A program made the position numbers and the translations under genes. Below are positions 1 through 7,100 of a stretch of 12,605 nt of DNA, one piece after another. Position 1 is the first letter of the stretch. Every line of letters begins with the position of its first letter. Origin of the DNA: CAZVIK01 sp964627045 (lineage in GTDB: Bacteria > Acidobacteriota > Terriglobia > Bryobacterales > Bryobacteraceae); NCBI GenBank assembly GCA_964627045.1, contig CAZVIK010000116.1:1-12605 (forward strand). Reading direction: 5' to 3'. The notes under the pieces were generated by a model. The model ran no database searches and was not told the origin of the DNA. It worked only from the letters and a program-made list of their open reading frames with translations.

Positions 1-2
1 CA

Positions 3-776
3 ATTGATGAGGTTTGGCATTCAGGGCACAACCCCGGCAAGGAACACAAGGATGCCTATGACCAACTTCAGAACGTCATCGAGACGGTGAAGAAGCGGGG
101 AGGGAAGGAAGTGAAGTTGGAGGGAAGCCGAACCGCCTCGAAGCTCGGCGATACGGAGTATTTTGTGTTGGCCCCCGCCGAGTACGTCGTTGATGACATC
201 GCAGGGGAAACGGGCGAAGCGCGGTACCAGCGCATACATGAGCAGTGTGCCGTTCTCCGGATGGGTCTCGACCAGACTTGGATAATGCTGACCGGCGACG
301 CTGATCGTGACGCGTGGGAGAAGCACATCACGGAATATCACAAGGAGCGACTACCGTCGAAGGTCTTGAGCGCGGCGCATCATGGATCGAGGACATTCTT
401 CCGGCATGACGAAGAAGAGGACCCCTATCGTGACGCGCTAAAAGAGATCGATCCGGAATACGTCATCATTTCCGCGCCGAAGCGTAGAGAGAGCCCTTTT
501 AGCCATCCCCATGAGGATGCCGTCAAAGAGTACTCGGACCAGGCCGGAGCCGACAATATCCTCCACACGGGCGATAAGCGTTATACGTTCATCTGCGATA
601 TCTTTCGGGACGGCACGTATCAGATCCAAGATGATGGCGGCGAACTCGCGGAAAAATATCCCTCGGACGACGACGGGTCTGGGAACGACGGCGGAAGTGG
701 TGGAGATAAGGCGAAATCGGCAGTAGCTCCCGCCGTCTTTGTGACCCGCGTGGACAGCAGACCAATGGGAACTTAG
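3..776 (+). CDS. ComEC/Rec2-like metallo-beta-lactamase-fold hydrolase, 5' end outside window
   Basis: The reading frame is open from the left edge, so the gene starts upstream; GTG codons inside (such as 87) are not needed as starts. The visible 257 residues match the C-terminal half of the MBL fold as seen in ComEC/Rec2-type proteins. There is a metal-ligand T-G-D at 291-299, an A-A-H-H-G-S motif at 372-389, then an S-x-x-x-P-F-S-H-P-H segment near 490-515 and a T-G-D-K near 565-575. The N-terminal HxHxDH metal motif would lie upstream and cannot be checked. From about 650 the tail is Gly/Asp/Ser-rich and looks disordered. The TAG stop is 4 nt before the E2-E1-JAB start, so the two genes are almost certainly co-transcribed. 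From memory of comparative genomics by Iyer, Burroughs and Aravind, MBL-fold genes recur next to prokaryotic E1/E2/JAB genes. Whether the substrate is a nucleic acid, a nucleotide or something else is not visible. Confidence 0.85.
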   Translation: MDEVWHSGHNPGKEHKDAYDQLQNVIETVKKRGGKEVKLEGSRTASKLGDTEYFVLAPAEYVVDDIAGETGEARYQRIHEQCAVLRMGLDQTWIMLTGDADRDAWEKHITEYHKERLPSKVLSAAHHGSRTFFRHDEEEDPYRDALKEIDPEYVIISAPKRRESPFSHPHEDAVKEYSDQAGADNILHTGDKRYTFICDIFRDGTYQIQDDGGELAEKYPSDDDGSGNDGGSGGDKAKSAVAPAVFVTRVDSRPMGT

Positions 777-780
777 TGAG

Positions 781-3237
781 ATGCCGGATCCTGCCGTCTC
801 TTGGATCGTCCTTCATCCGGACTTGTACCTGAGGGAGCGAGAGCAGCTTCAAAAGCATTATCCTGATTTCGTGCTCGACGAGCGACGCCTCTCCGAGGAA
901 CTCCTCGTCTATTGGGGCGAGATCAAGGTTCGAGCGCCAGGAGGCACACGGCGACACGCGGTGTGTCTAGCTTACCCTCAAGGCTTTCCTTTTGAATTGC
1001 CGCGGGTCACGCCCCTCAAATCCCTGCCGCAGTTCGATGATCAAGGCGCAACTGCCCTGGGGCAGCCCGAATTCTTCGACCGGCGACACCAGATGCCTGA
1101 TGGCAATCTGTGTCTCTTCCAGCGAGAAACTCGTTCAGAGGTGGCTCTCGGCGAAGTAGACGGGCTCAAAGCGTTGCGCCGCGCCAAGCAGTGGTTTCTG
1201 GGGCACTATTCCGGCCACTGGCCTCCCGACTCCGAACAAAGTGAACTCGAACCGCATTTTTGTTACGGCGGGGAAGTCCTTCTTAGTAAGGCCTTCTATG
1301 CATCGACAATCGTCGGGCGCGGCCGATTCTGGATGGTGCCAGACCTCAGCAGATCGGAGGACCGCCTTCGAGAAGATGGAGTGCCGCGCATAGTCACCGC
1401 CATAACGACGCTGTCGTCCGCCGGCGTGGAGGCGCTGATTGACGCCCGGGAAGATATTACCAAGATCTACCCCTGGATCGGGGAGGAAGCCTTTAGCCCT
1501 CTGGCTGCCGCGAGTGCCGAAGCCAAGTCAGGGCCGCTCGACATCGGATACTGGTGGTCGCTCGATAAGGAACCCGAACCCTTTCGGAATGGTGCCGGCT
1601 TTCTAAAAGTGGTCTCGTCCGTCGCTCCGAGCGGAGATGCGTGGGCCACGGTCCAACAGATGTTAGGAGCAGAACTCTCACTGGCACCACTGCATTTCCT
1701 GGCACTCAGGTTTCCAGGCAGGGGAGGAGAGCCAAAGTGGCTGATCCTCGATATGCCGCGAAATCGCAAGTCCGACTTGCAGGCTCCTCTTCTCGCACGC
1801 GCTGGAAGAACACCGGGACCGTCGATCAGCGTGCCGGACGTCAGCAAATCCGATGCTCAAAAGAGACAGGAGTTCGAGGAAAGCCCCGTGATATGTCTGC
1901 ATGCTCACGGTGTGTTGGCACGCGATCTCAAGCTTCGGAATACGGGGGTAGTCAGTCACAACCTCGAGGCCAAGACTGTTGCACTCATCGGCCTCGGCGC
2001 TCTCGGATCAACTGTTTCCGAACTTCTAGGGAAAGCCGGAATCGGTACTTTTCGATTGTGCGACTCTGACCGACTCGCGCCAGGAAACGTGGTTCGTCAT
2101 GTAGGAGGCATCCAGGACTTCGGAGCACCCAAGACGCGAGTGGTCGCCTCCAGACTGTATTCGATCAACCCATATGTGCGCCTCACGAGCTTGCAGCATG
2201 GTTCGGCAACCAGTTCGATAACCGCCCTTGCCGAGTTCTTGAATCCGGCTGACTTGGTGATTGTAACGACAGCCGATGAAGCGGTGGAGTCAGTGATCAA
2301 CCAAGTGGCGATCCTCCACAAGAAAGCGGTGATCTACGGTCGGGCACTTCGCCGCGCTGACGTGGGTCGCGTGTTCCTTGTTCGGCCCGGGACCGATCCT
2401 TGTAAGGCCTGCCTTGGCTTGTACAATCGCGACAGCTTGGCAGGAACAGCGACGCCCGCGGAGTGGATCAGAATCGACGAACGGCCTACGGACGTATTGC
2501 TTCACGAGTGCGGCCGGCCGGTGATCCCCGCTAGTGCCATCGACCTCACATTCATCGCCGCGCTTGTCTCCAGGGTTGCGCTCGATTTTCTGCAGGACAA
2601 CGGAGCTCTCCAGCAGAATCATTTCATATGGACACGGCCCGCTTCTTCAGACATGGACAATCGATTGGCGCAACCGATGACGACATTCGCCGGCTTTGTC
2701 CCGCGGAATTCCAAATGTCCGACGTGTCAGGAGCCACAGGTCAGACGTGTTAGGTTCGAGAAGGACGCGCGCGACACTATAGTTCGCTTAACTGAGCAGA
2801 CGCCGAAAGCGGAGACCGGCGGGATTCTCATAGGTTACGTCGATGCGGACGGAACGGCGCACGTATTACGAGCGACGGAACAGGGACCGAAGGCAACGCG
2901 GTCGGCCCGCATATTCGTCAGGGATACCGAATACACGCAGGCGCAACTCGCCGACGCCGCCACACAGTACGGCAAAAGGGGTGCTTATCTAGGCGAATGG
3001 CACTCCCACCTTGAAGCCGATCCTAGGCCCAGCCCGTTGGATCTTGAATCAATGGTTGGGATCGCCCGTGCCCAGAACTACCTGACGCGCTGCCCGGTAA
3101 TGATCATCGCTGGTATGAGTCCGTCATCGGCTCGGGCGGAGATTCTGAAATCGTGGAGCGTGCCGGTCGGCGGAGCTCTGCATCAAATTGACAATTCCAT
3201 AGGTCCAGAGGCACAGGAGACACTGGCCCCGGTTTGA
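781..3237 (+). CDS. E2-E1-JAB triple-domain ubiquitin-like conjugation/deconjugation protein
   Basis: This 818-aa protein carries three ubiquitin-system domains. Residues ~1-150 are a prokaryotic E2-like domain: a Y-P-Q-G-F-P-F-E-L-P strand region, then H-Q-M-P-D-G-N-L-C-L-F with candidate catalytic Cys111. Residues ~155-395 are a linker or inactive-half region I do not recognise. Residues ~396-630 are an E1/ThiF-like domain: nucleotide loop G404-L-G-A-L-G409, acidic residues D428/D430, R439, and K451 after G-A-P. Cys pairs C541/C544 and C646/C649 could bind zinc, and C577 in H-E-C-G-R-P is a candidate E1 thioester Cys. Residues ~655-790 are a JAB/JAMM metallopeptidase with a complete set: E678, H741-S-H743, S751 and D754. 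Known members of these families adenylate a ubiquitin-like C-terminus, pass it through Cys thioesters and cleave it (CBASS Cap2/Cap3, Bil and related systems). All three steps in one chain implies activation, conjugation and removal by one enzyme. No ubiquitin-like gene is visible here. Confidence 0.93.
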   Translation: MPDPAVSWIVLHPDLYLREREQLQKHYPDFVLDERRLSEELLVYWGEIKVRAPGGTRRHAVCLAYPQGFPFELPRVTPLKSLPQFDDQGATALGQPEFFDRRHQMPDGNLCLFQRETRSEVALGEVDGLKALRRAKQWFLGHYSGHWPPDSEQSELEPHFCYGGEVLLSKAFYASTIVGRGRFWMVPDLSRSEDRLREDGVPRIVTAITTLSSAGVEALIDAREDITKIYPWIGEEAFSPLAAASAEAKSGPLDIGYWWSLDKEPEPFRNGAGFLKVVSSVAPSGDAWATVQQMLGAELSLAPLHFLALRFPGRGGEPKWLILDMPRNRKSDLQAPLLARAGRTPGPSISVPDVSKSDAQKRQEFEESPVICLHAHGVLARDLKLRNTGVVSHNLEAKTVALIGLGALGSTVSELLGKAGIGTFRLCDSDRLAPGNVVRHVGGIQDFGAPKTRVVASRLYSINPYVRLTSLQHGSATSSITALAEFLNPADLVIVTTADEAVESVINQVAILHKKAVIYGRALRRADVGRVFLVRPGTDPCKACLGLYNRDSLAGTATPAEWIRIDERPTDVLLHECGRPVIPASAIDLTFIAALVSRVALDFLQDNGALQQNHFIWTRPASSDMDNRLAQPMTTFAGFVPRNSKCPTCQEPQVRRVRFEKDARDTIVRLTEQTPKAETGGILIGYVDADGTAHVLRATEQGPKATRSARIFVRDTEYTQAQLADAATQYGKRGAYLGEWHSHLEADPRPSPLDLESMVGIARAQNYLTRCPVMIIAGMSPSSARAEILKSWSVPVGGALHQIDNSIGPEAQETLAPV

Positions 3238-3741
3238 TCCCTGCGGCCCGATCACAGAGGCGTTCCCCTCTCTGCGCTCTCTCGGGCTCGCCGACTGGCA
3301 TTGGCCTGTTCAGCTATCAGAATATTGCGCGGCGGTATTGCAGGCGGCGCGACTCGAATGATCGAGCGCAGGCGGGAGGTACAATCAACCTGATTGAGCG
3401 ACGTGGCCATACAGCCGATTCTCCCCGCCTGATTGGGAACGGCAAGGCTGCCAGCTGGCGGAGACGGGTCAGGAGGCCGTCGGCTCCAGACCAACGTGAC
3501 CGTTTGACGGGGTTTCGAAGGCGCTGCTTGCAGCCAATGTGCCGCTCAGTCGTCTGGGCGCTCACGTGACCGAGGGGAAACTGAATCTGCTCGAGTTTGC
3601 CTGCGGCCTCATGGCGCGCATTGGTCCCGCTCAGATCTTGCGGTGCCACACCATCAAGTCCGCGACCGTACCCAGGGCCCAGACCGATGAACGGGCAGCG
3701 CGCGCCTGTCAAGACCTTTCGTTTACACTGAAGCGAAAACC
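3238..3741. other. Gene-free spacer holding integrase debris
   Basis: This gap of about 500 bases separates the ubiquitin-like operon from the DUF4365 gene. Open frames occur in it but translate into Arg/Pro-rich sequence without domain character. The recognisable content is the integrase remnant at about 3498-3706. I found no clear terminator with a T-run after the stop at 3237. A weak 5-bp inverted repeat (3256-3260 with 3267-3271) is not convincing. 3238-3490 shows nothing I can identify. Confidence 0.6.
3498..3706 (-). pseudogene. Decayed tyrosine recombinase (phage integrase family) C-terminal fragment
   Basis: Read on the minus strand, this stretch gives G-V-A-P-Q-D-L-S-G-T-N-A-R, then G-K-L-E-Q-I-Q-F-P-L-G-H-V-S-A-Q-T-T-E-R-H-I-G-C-K-Q-R. 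Intact members of this integrase group, as I remember them, read A-P-H-D-L-R-R-T-C-A-R-L-C and L-G-H-V-S-x-Q-T-T-E-R-Y-L-G-C-K-Q-R. Compared with that, the catalytic Arg of the H-x-L-R motif is Ser (codon 3631-3629), its His is Gln, two codons after A-R are missing, and the nucleophilic Tyr is His (codon 3541-3539). The LGHVS His is retained. No N-terminal catalytic domain is present, and the DUF4365 gene begins at 3742. It is therefore an inactive fossil that marks a past integration or rearrangement point between the two plus-strand modules. The ends given are approximate. Confidence 0.8.
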
Positions 3742-4602
3742 ATGGGGCATCTATACTCGGTCCGCACCGGCTGGGAAGCCGAGCGCCTAGCGCACTATCT
3801 TCTGTCGCGGTTCAGCTTCGTCGCGCAGCCCACGACCATCTCCGACGACATTGGCTCTGATTTCTATTGCACGATATTCGATATCCTCGAGTCCAAGCCT
3901 CCAACAGTCGAGCCGCGGACCTCATTCGCTATTCAGGTCAAGAGTAACGCCGAGACGATCGAGGCGCACAATAAGGTGCAGTACCTCCATCATCTTGAGA
4001 TTCCGTTTTTCCTCGGCGTAGTAGACCAAACCGCCGCGGAACTCAAAATCTATTCAGCGGAACGCTTTCCCATGATGACCGCCGTCTTTGGGCTCCCAGA
4101 AAGACTGTGGCTGCAACCCGTTGGCGATGACAATCACCGACACGCATGGGAGGGAACAGATGCGAAATCAGGAGTGACGCTCAACTGCTATCACGTCTGC
4201 ACCTTCTCGGCATCCGAAGGCCGAAAAGAGATACGACCAAAGGTCGCGCAACTTTTGAAGCTCTGCAGGAGAGCGGTCGCCAACATCGGCACGCGTCGAG
4301 CGGAGGAACACATCTACCAAATCGACGACGAGGGCAAGAGCTTCTCAATCGTGGCGGGATGCGGCTCCGTCAATTATTTCCGCGACAACATCTATAGGCG
4401 TTTGGCTGAAGCCTTCTACAATTTCGAATACATGTTGAACCGGGACCCGGCGCTCTTCGATCTAGCGGAGTTTCGAGTTTACGAGGCGTTCCACTTGGCC
4501 CTCGTATCTGCGCATTCCCGAGAATCGCTTGGCCTCGCCCATGAAAGGTATCGGCAGGTCAAATCCATTGTGGAGCAGCGCTATCCGAAGGCAACGCCTT
4601 GA
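3742..4602 (+). CDS. DUF4365-like PD-(D/E)XK nuclease-fold protein
   Basis: This is a 286-aa soluble protein with an N-terminal restriction-endonuclease-like domain. It opens with G-W-E-A-E (residues 10-14), followed by D35-D36-I-G-S-D40-F-Y-C and then F-A-I-Q65-V-K67-S. This is the E / D-x-G-x-D / (E or Q)-x-K layout of DUF4365 and related PD-(D/E)XK nucleases, with Gln in the usual Glu position. Several nuclease families of this fold tolerate that change. Residues ~110-286 are mostly helical-looking and not recognised; they could recognise a target or partner. The ATG at 3742 has only a weak purine stretch (GAAGCGAAAA) upstream, but it places the conserved E just after the start as expected. 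The stop overlaps the TTG start of the next gene, so the pair is translationally coupled. DUF4365 genes often sit in defence neighbourhoods; a nuclease effector role is inferred. Confidence 0.75.
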   Translation: MGHLYSVRTGWEAERLAHYLLSRFSFVAQPTTISDDIGSDFYCTIFDILESKPPTVEPRTSFAIQVKSNAETIEAHNKVQYLHHLEIPFFLGVVDQTAAELKIYSAERFPMMTAVFGLPERLWLQPVGDDNHRHAWEGTDAKSGVTLNCYHVCTFSASEGRKEIRPKVAQLLKLCRRAVANIGTRRAEEHIYQIDDEGKSFSIVAGCGSVNYFRDNIYRRLAEAFYNFEYMLNRDPALFDLAEFRVYEAFHLALVSAHSRESLGLAHERYRQVKSIVEQRYPKATP

Positions 4603-5270
4603 AGAAGAGGAGCAAATATCGCTATTTCTCGGAGCTGGAATGGGCTGAACAGTTCATGGACGGAAGCTTGCTCTTTCGCTCGCTCTCGCACTTCCAGAAA
4701 GTTGAGGATGGAGAAGTCAGAGGCGATGTCCGCGAAGGGGCAATCTCCTTCCGGCCCGCAGGCGGGCTCGTCATGCACGATCAAAGGTTGGGCAAAAGCT
4801 CCACGTTCCCGGGCGGCTCATTTAGTTCCGGCGTCAAGAGTGAAGAGATCTATATTCTGTGTGCCAGCAACTCCATGACGAATGAGCTGCGCGTCCGGTT
4901 CGAGGCCAAGGCATGCGTTCAAATCCTGCGCATTGCTTCCCTTTGCTCACGCATCCAATATGAGTTGCCGAAGACGGCCACATTCCGCGCCGAGCGCGTC
5001 AAACACTATTCGCCGGCCAACGAACCCGGAGCGAAGTGGGCTTTCCCCGACATGATCGCTTTCTCAAAGGTCGACGGTTATTCGTGGCAGGATGAATTCC
5101 GGTTTGTGTTCTCACTCACTGACGCGCTGAAGTACGGGAGTACAGCCCAGCAGGTGACAATTCCGAATCAACCCCCCGGCACGGCTACCCCGCCACCCCC
5201 GCCTGTTCCACGCGACTATCTTATGAAGGTGAAGGCCCTCGGGGACATTTGCAGGCTGCATAAGTATTGA
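4599..5270 (+). CDS. Hypothetical protein coupled to the DUF4365 gene (possibly DUF2971-like)
   Basis: This 223-aa protein starts at TTG 4599, sharing T-T-G-A with the upstream stop. GAAGG at 4587-4591, 7 nt before it, supports this start, and there is no in-frame ATG before M20 or so. I do not recognise a named domain with confidence. The order of elements is K-Y-R-Y-F, a hydrophobic L-F-R-S-L-S-H-F, an acidic E-D-G-E-V-R-G-D, a strand I-Y-I-L-C-A-S, a F-E-A-K-A-C-V-Q-I block, and a late W-Q-D-E-F-R-F-V-F. This loosely recalls DUF2971 proteins, which also end with a W-x-x-E-(Y/F)-R element; that link is weak. A proline-rich stretch near residue 200 (P-P-P-P-P-V-P) may be a flexible linker. 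No signal peptide or membrane segment is seen. Tight coupling suggests it acts with the DUF4365 protein, for example as regulator, antidote or partner. Confidence 0.75.
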   Translation: MKKRSKYRYFSELEWAEQFMDGSLLFRSLSHFQKVEDGEVRGDVREGAISFRPAGGLVMHDQRLGKSSTFPGGSFSSGVKSEEIYILCASNSMTNELRVRFEAKACVQILRIASLCSRIQYELPKTATFRAERVKHYSPANEPGAKWAFPDMIAFSKVDGYSWQDEFRFVFSLTDALKYGSTAQQVTIPNQPPGTATPPPPPVPRDYLMKVKALGDICRLHKY

Positions 5271-5275
5271 AGAGC

Positions 5276-5291
5276 TCCAGCCTGAGCTGGA
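5276..5291. terminator. Possible weak hairpin between convergent genes
   Basis: TCCAGC-CTGA-GCTGGA forms a 6-bp stem with a 4-nt loop 5 nt after the stop of the 223-aa gene and about 50 nt before the end of the convergent HEPN gene. The position suits a terminator, but no T-run follows on either strand, so intrinsic termination is doubtful. Confidence 0.3.
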
Positions 5292-5342
5292 AAGTTGACC
5301 CCGCCGTTCCGCTTCTTGCATCGCTAAACAGCCCGAACATCT

Positions 5343-6656
5343 TCAGCTCCGCCGAATAACCTTCACAAGACGCTTCACCTCGACGCACAGCAACAGCTCG
5401 TCGTCCTGCGTGATGAACCTCGCGTGCGCAACGTCCAACCGGATCGGATGAAGCCTTTGGAATGACTCCCGCACACTCTCCGGCCTCACGAAGAATCTTT
5501 TGAAAACATCACGCCAGTTGTCCGTTCTGCAGATCAGCGGCGCATAGTGCGTGAAGTCCGCATACTCGATCAGCGGCCGTTCCTCGGCACCTGCCTCCTC
5601 CGCTTTCCGCTTCTTGTCGTGCCAGTCGTCATAGAATCCATTCGGCAGGCGGTGATTTGGCCAGTCAACGCCGAATGCCTGCGTCATTTCTTCGTCGATG
5701 AACTTGCGCAGCAGTCTCTCCATCCGCTGCAGGCGGTCATGCGCGGCATTTGTACGCGCTAGACCGTCCTTCTCCATTTCATCTTCGTCGCCCTCCGATG
5801 CCACCGAAGGCCCGTATCTCTCAACAGGGGGCAGCAGCCCGCGGCGCAACCCGGCAATATCTAGGCTCTGCTCGAATGCCGGCAACGGGAAATCCGTCAG
5901 CGCCGGATTGAAGCCAAGACCGACGTAAAAATCCGCGCGCGCCGCCAAATCCGTGAAGATCTCGGGCCGCCAGGTGATCTTGTCCCGCCAGTCGCCAAGG
6001 CCAACTCGCAAAGTCGCGGACAGGCTTTCATTGAAGGCGGGCATGTTCAACACCGCGTGGCCGATTCCCTGCATTTCCGCAAAACCGGCCATCGAGCGCA
6101 TGGCTTGCTGAGCGTCGAGCCACGGCGTGCGCATGCCTTTCATCGCGTGCTGCAGAGCGGACGCCTCTTCGGCGTATCTCGCCAGAGTCCCTGAATGGGC
6201 GCTCGCTTTGAACTCCGCCAGGAGACGCCCTATCTCCGTCATATCCGGCAGGCTGAAACGCGCCTGAAAACCCTCTATCGCCTTCCGTGCGATTTCCATG
6301 TCCCGCCGCCACGGCGCGTTCACGTCGAAAATGCCCGCTCGCTGCAGTTCCCAAATCGGTCCCAGTGCCGTGCGAACCAGCTGCTGATGGAGACTGACGC
6401 TCTCAAGTATCCGTTTGACCGAGGAATTCTCCTCCAGCAAACGGAGAGTTTCCCTCATGCGTGCCATACCGGTGCTTTCTTCGATAGCCCAAAGGGTTTT
6501 CTGGAGCTGCCCTAGTGCGGAGTTCTCGTCGACTACCCTGAGCCTTTCGGCAAGTGGCTGCACAGCCCGCGCCATCTCCTCGATTGCCCTGTAACGCCGA
6601 TCATCCAGCGCCACGTGCATGTCGAGGATCCCTTTTATCTTTCTTTCGTCTGGCAA
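5343..6656 (-). CDS. Swt1-type HEPN domain protein with N-terminal helical repeats
   Basis: This is a 437-aa protein. Residues ~310-437 fit the HEPN_Swt1 pattern: R-M-E-R-L-L-R-K-F-I helix, W-R-D-V-F-K-R-F-F, then R-L-H-P-I-R406-L-D-V-A-H411-A-R-F-I and a hydrophobic last helix. R406-x4-H411 is the metal-independent RNase motif of HEPN toxins, with Leu instead of the usual Asn after the Arg. Residues 40-87 contain three 16-residue repeats (40-55, 56-71, 72-87), and a fourth, looser copy lies at 23-39. Residues ~285-297 are acidic and probably a linker. The start is TTG at 6656, because AGGAGG lies directly upstream (about 4-5 nt); the next ATG is M13 without such a site. It is the last gene of a minus-strand cluster. 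HEPN proteins typically act as RNases in toxin-antitoxin, abortive infection or restriction systems; RNA cleavage here is inferred. Confidence 0.85.
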   Translation of the reverse strand: MPDERKIKGILDMHVALDDRRYRAIEEMARAVQPLAERLRVVDENSALGQLQKTLWAIEESTGMARMRETLRLLEENSSVKRILESVSLHQQLVRTALGPIWELQRAGIFDVNAPWRRDMEIARKAIEGFQARFSLPDMTEIGRLLAEFKASAHSGTLARYAEEASALQHAMKGMRTPWLDAQQAMRSMAGFAEMQGIGHAVLNMPAFNESLSATLRVGLGDWRDKITWRPEIFTDLAARADFYVGLGFNPALTDFPLPAFEQSLDIAGLRRGLLPPVERYGPSVASEGDEDEMEKDGLARTNAAHDRLQRMERLLRKFIDEEMTQAFGVDWPNHRLPNGFYDDWHDKKRKAEEAGAEERPLIEYADFTHYAPLICRTDNWRDVFKRFFVRPESVRESFQRLHPIRLDVAHARFITQDDELLLCVEVKRLVKVIRRS

Positions 6657-6759
6657 GTTCCCTCCTGCTACCGATCTCTAACCGGCCGCAGACCGGGGCG
6701 ATGAGCTGTCGACCCTGTCAATCGCCGTCAGCATAGAAGCAGATCGCGCTTTTTGCCGG

Positions 6760-6993
6760 CTAGTGTGAGGCGGCGCCTTGTATCACTTGTTCCGCCTCAT
6801 ATCGCAGCACGCCCAGTTCGGTATCGAGACCAAATCTCCTGAATTCCCGTTCACCAGCCGGTTTTGACAGGTCGACCGCAATTACAGGACAGCCTTCCGG
6901 GGCGGCCACGCTGTTGGTAGCCCAGACCACCTGGAATTCCTTGCCGTTTATGCGGGACCTTTTGTGATTCGGTCCTTGAGAACTCGTCATCAT
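6760..6993 (-). CDS. Hypothetical 77-aa protein, coupled to upstream micro-ORF
   Basis: This is a small soluble protein of unknown family. The ATG at 6993 overlaps the TGA stop of the 36-aa upstream ORF as ATGA, which favours this start over the in-frame GTG at 7005. A second ATG follows immediately, and GAAGGAG lies just before. The N-terminus is basic (N-H-K-R-S-R). A strand-like F-Q-V-V-W-A-T and P-V-I-A-V-D-L follow, and then an acidic helix (L-R-Y-E-A-E-Q-V-I). It lies 103 nt upstream of the HEPN gene on the same strand, the usual place for a small antitoxin or regulator. No DNA-binding or nucleotidyltransferase motif is visible, so that role is only a guess from context. Confidence 0.6.
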   Translation of the reverse strand: MMTSSQGPNHKRSRINGKEFQVVWATNSVAAPEGCPVIAVDLSKPAGEREFRRFGLDTELGVLRYEAEQVIQGAASH

Positions 6994-7100
6994 CTCCTTC
7001 TCCACACTGCGATTTTATCGCCGTGCGGGGTTTGACGGAAGCCTTCGAGCACTTTGCGGCGTCGCGCCCGCGAAGTCGGCTTGCGACTCGGCATGTTCAT
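6990..7100 (-). CDS. 36-aa basic micro-ORF leading the HEPN cluster
   Basis: Minus-strand ATG at 7100 with GGAGG 5 nt upstream (7106-7110). The 36-residue product has about 11 Arg/Lys, including S-R-A-R-R-R-K near the start and W-R-R-R at the end. The TGA stop overlaps the ATG of the 77-aa gene as ATGA. The strong ribosome site and exact overlap suggest real translation, either as a small basic (nucleic-acid-binding) protein or as a leader peptide that controls the genes behind it. No homologous family is recognised. Confidence 0.5.
   Translation of the reverse strand: MNMPSRKPTSRARRRKVLEGFRQTPHGDKIAVWRRR

Noticed and set aside
781..3237. Assignment as a CBASS Cap2 gene
   Set aside because: The E2-E1 order is similar, but the JAB domain is fused, no cyclase or effector gene is adjacent, and the upstream neighbour is an MBL-fold gene.
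3256..3271. Inverted repeat after the E2-E1-JAB gene as a terminator
   Set aside because: Only a 5-bp stem and no T-run; expected by chance in GC-rich sequence.
3234..3790. Plus-strand open frames in the spacer before the DUF4365 gene
   Set aside because: The products are Arg/Pro-rich without domain features and are antisense to the integrase remnant, which explains the sequence better.
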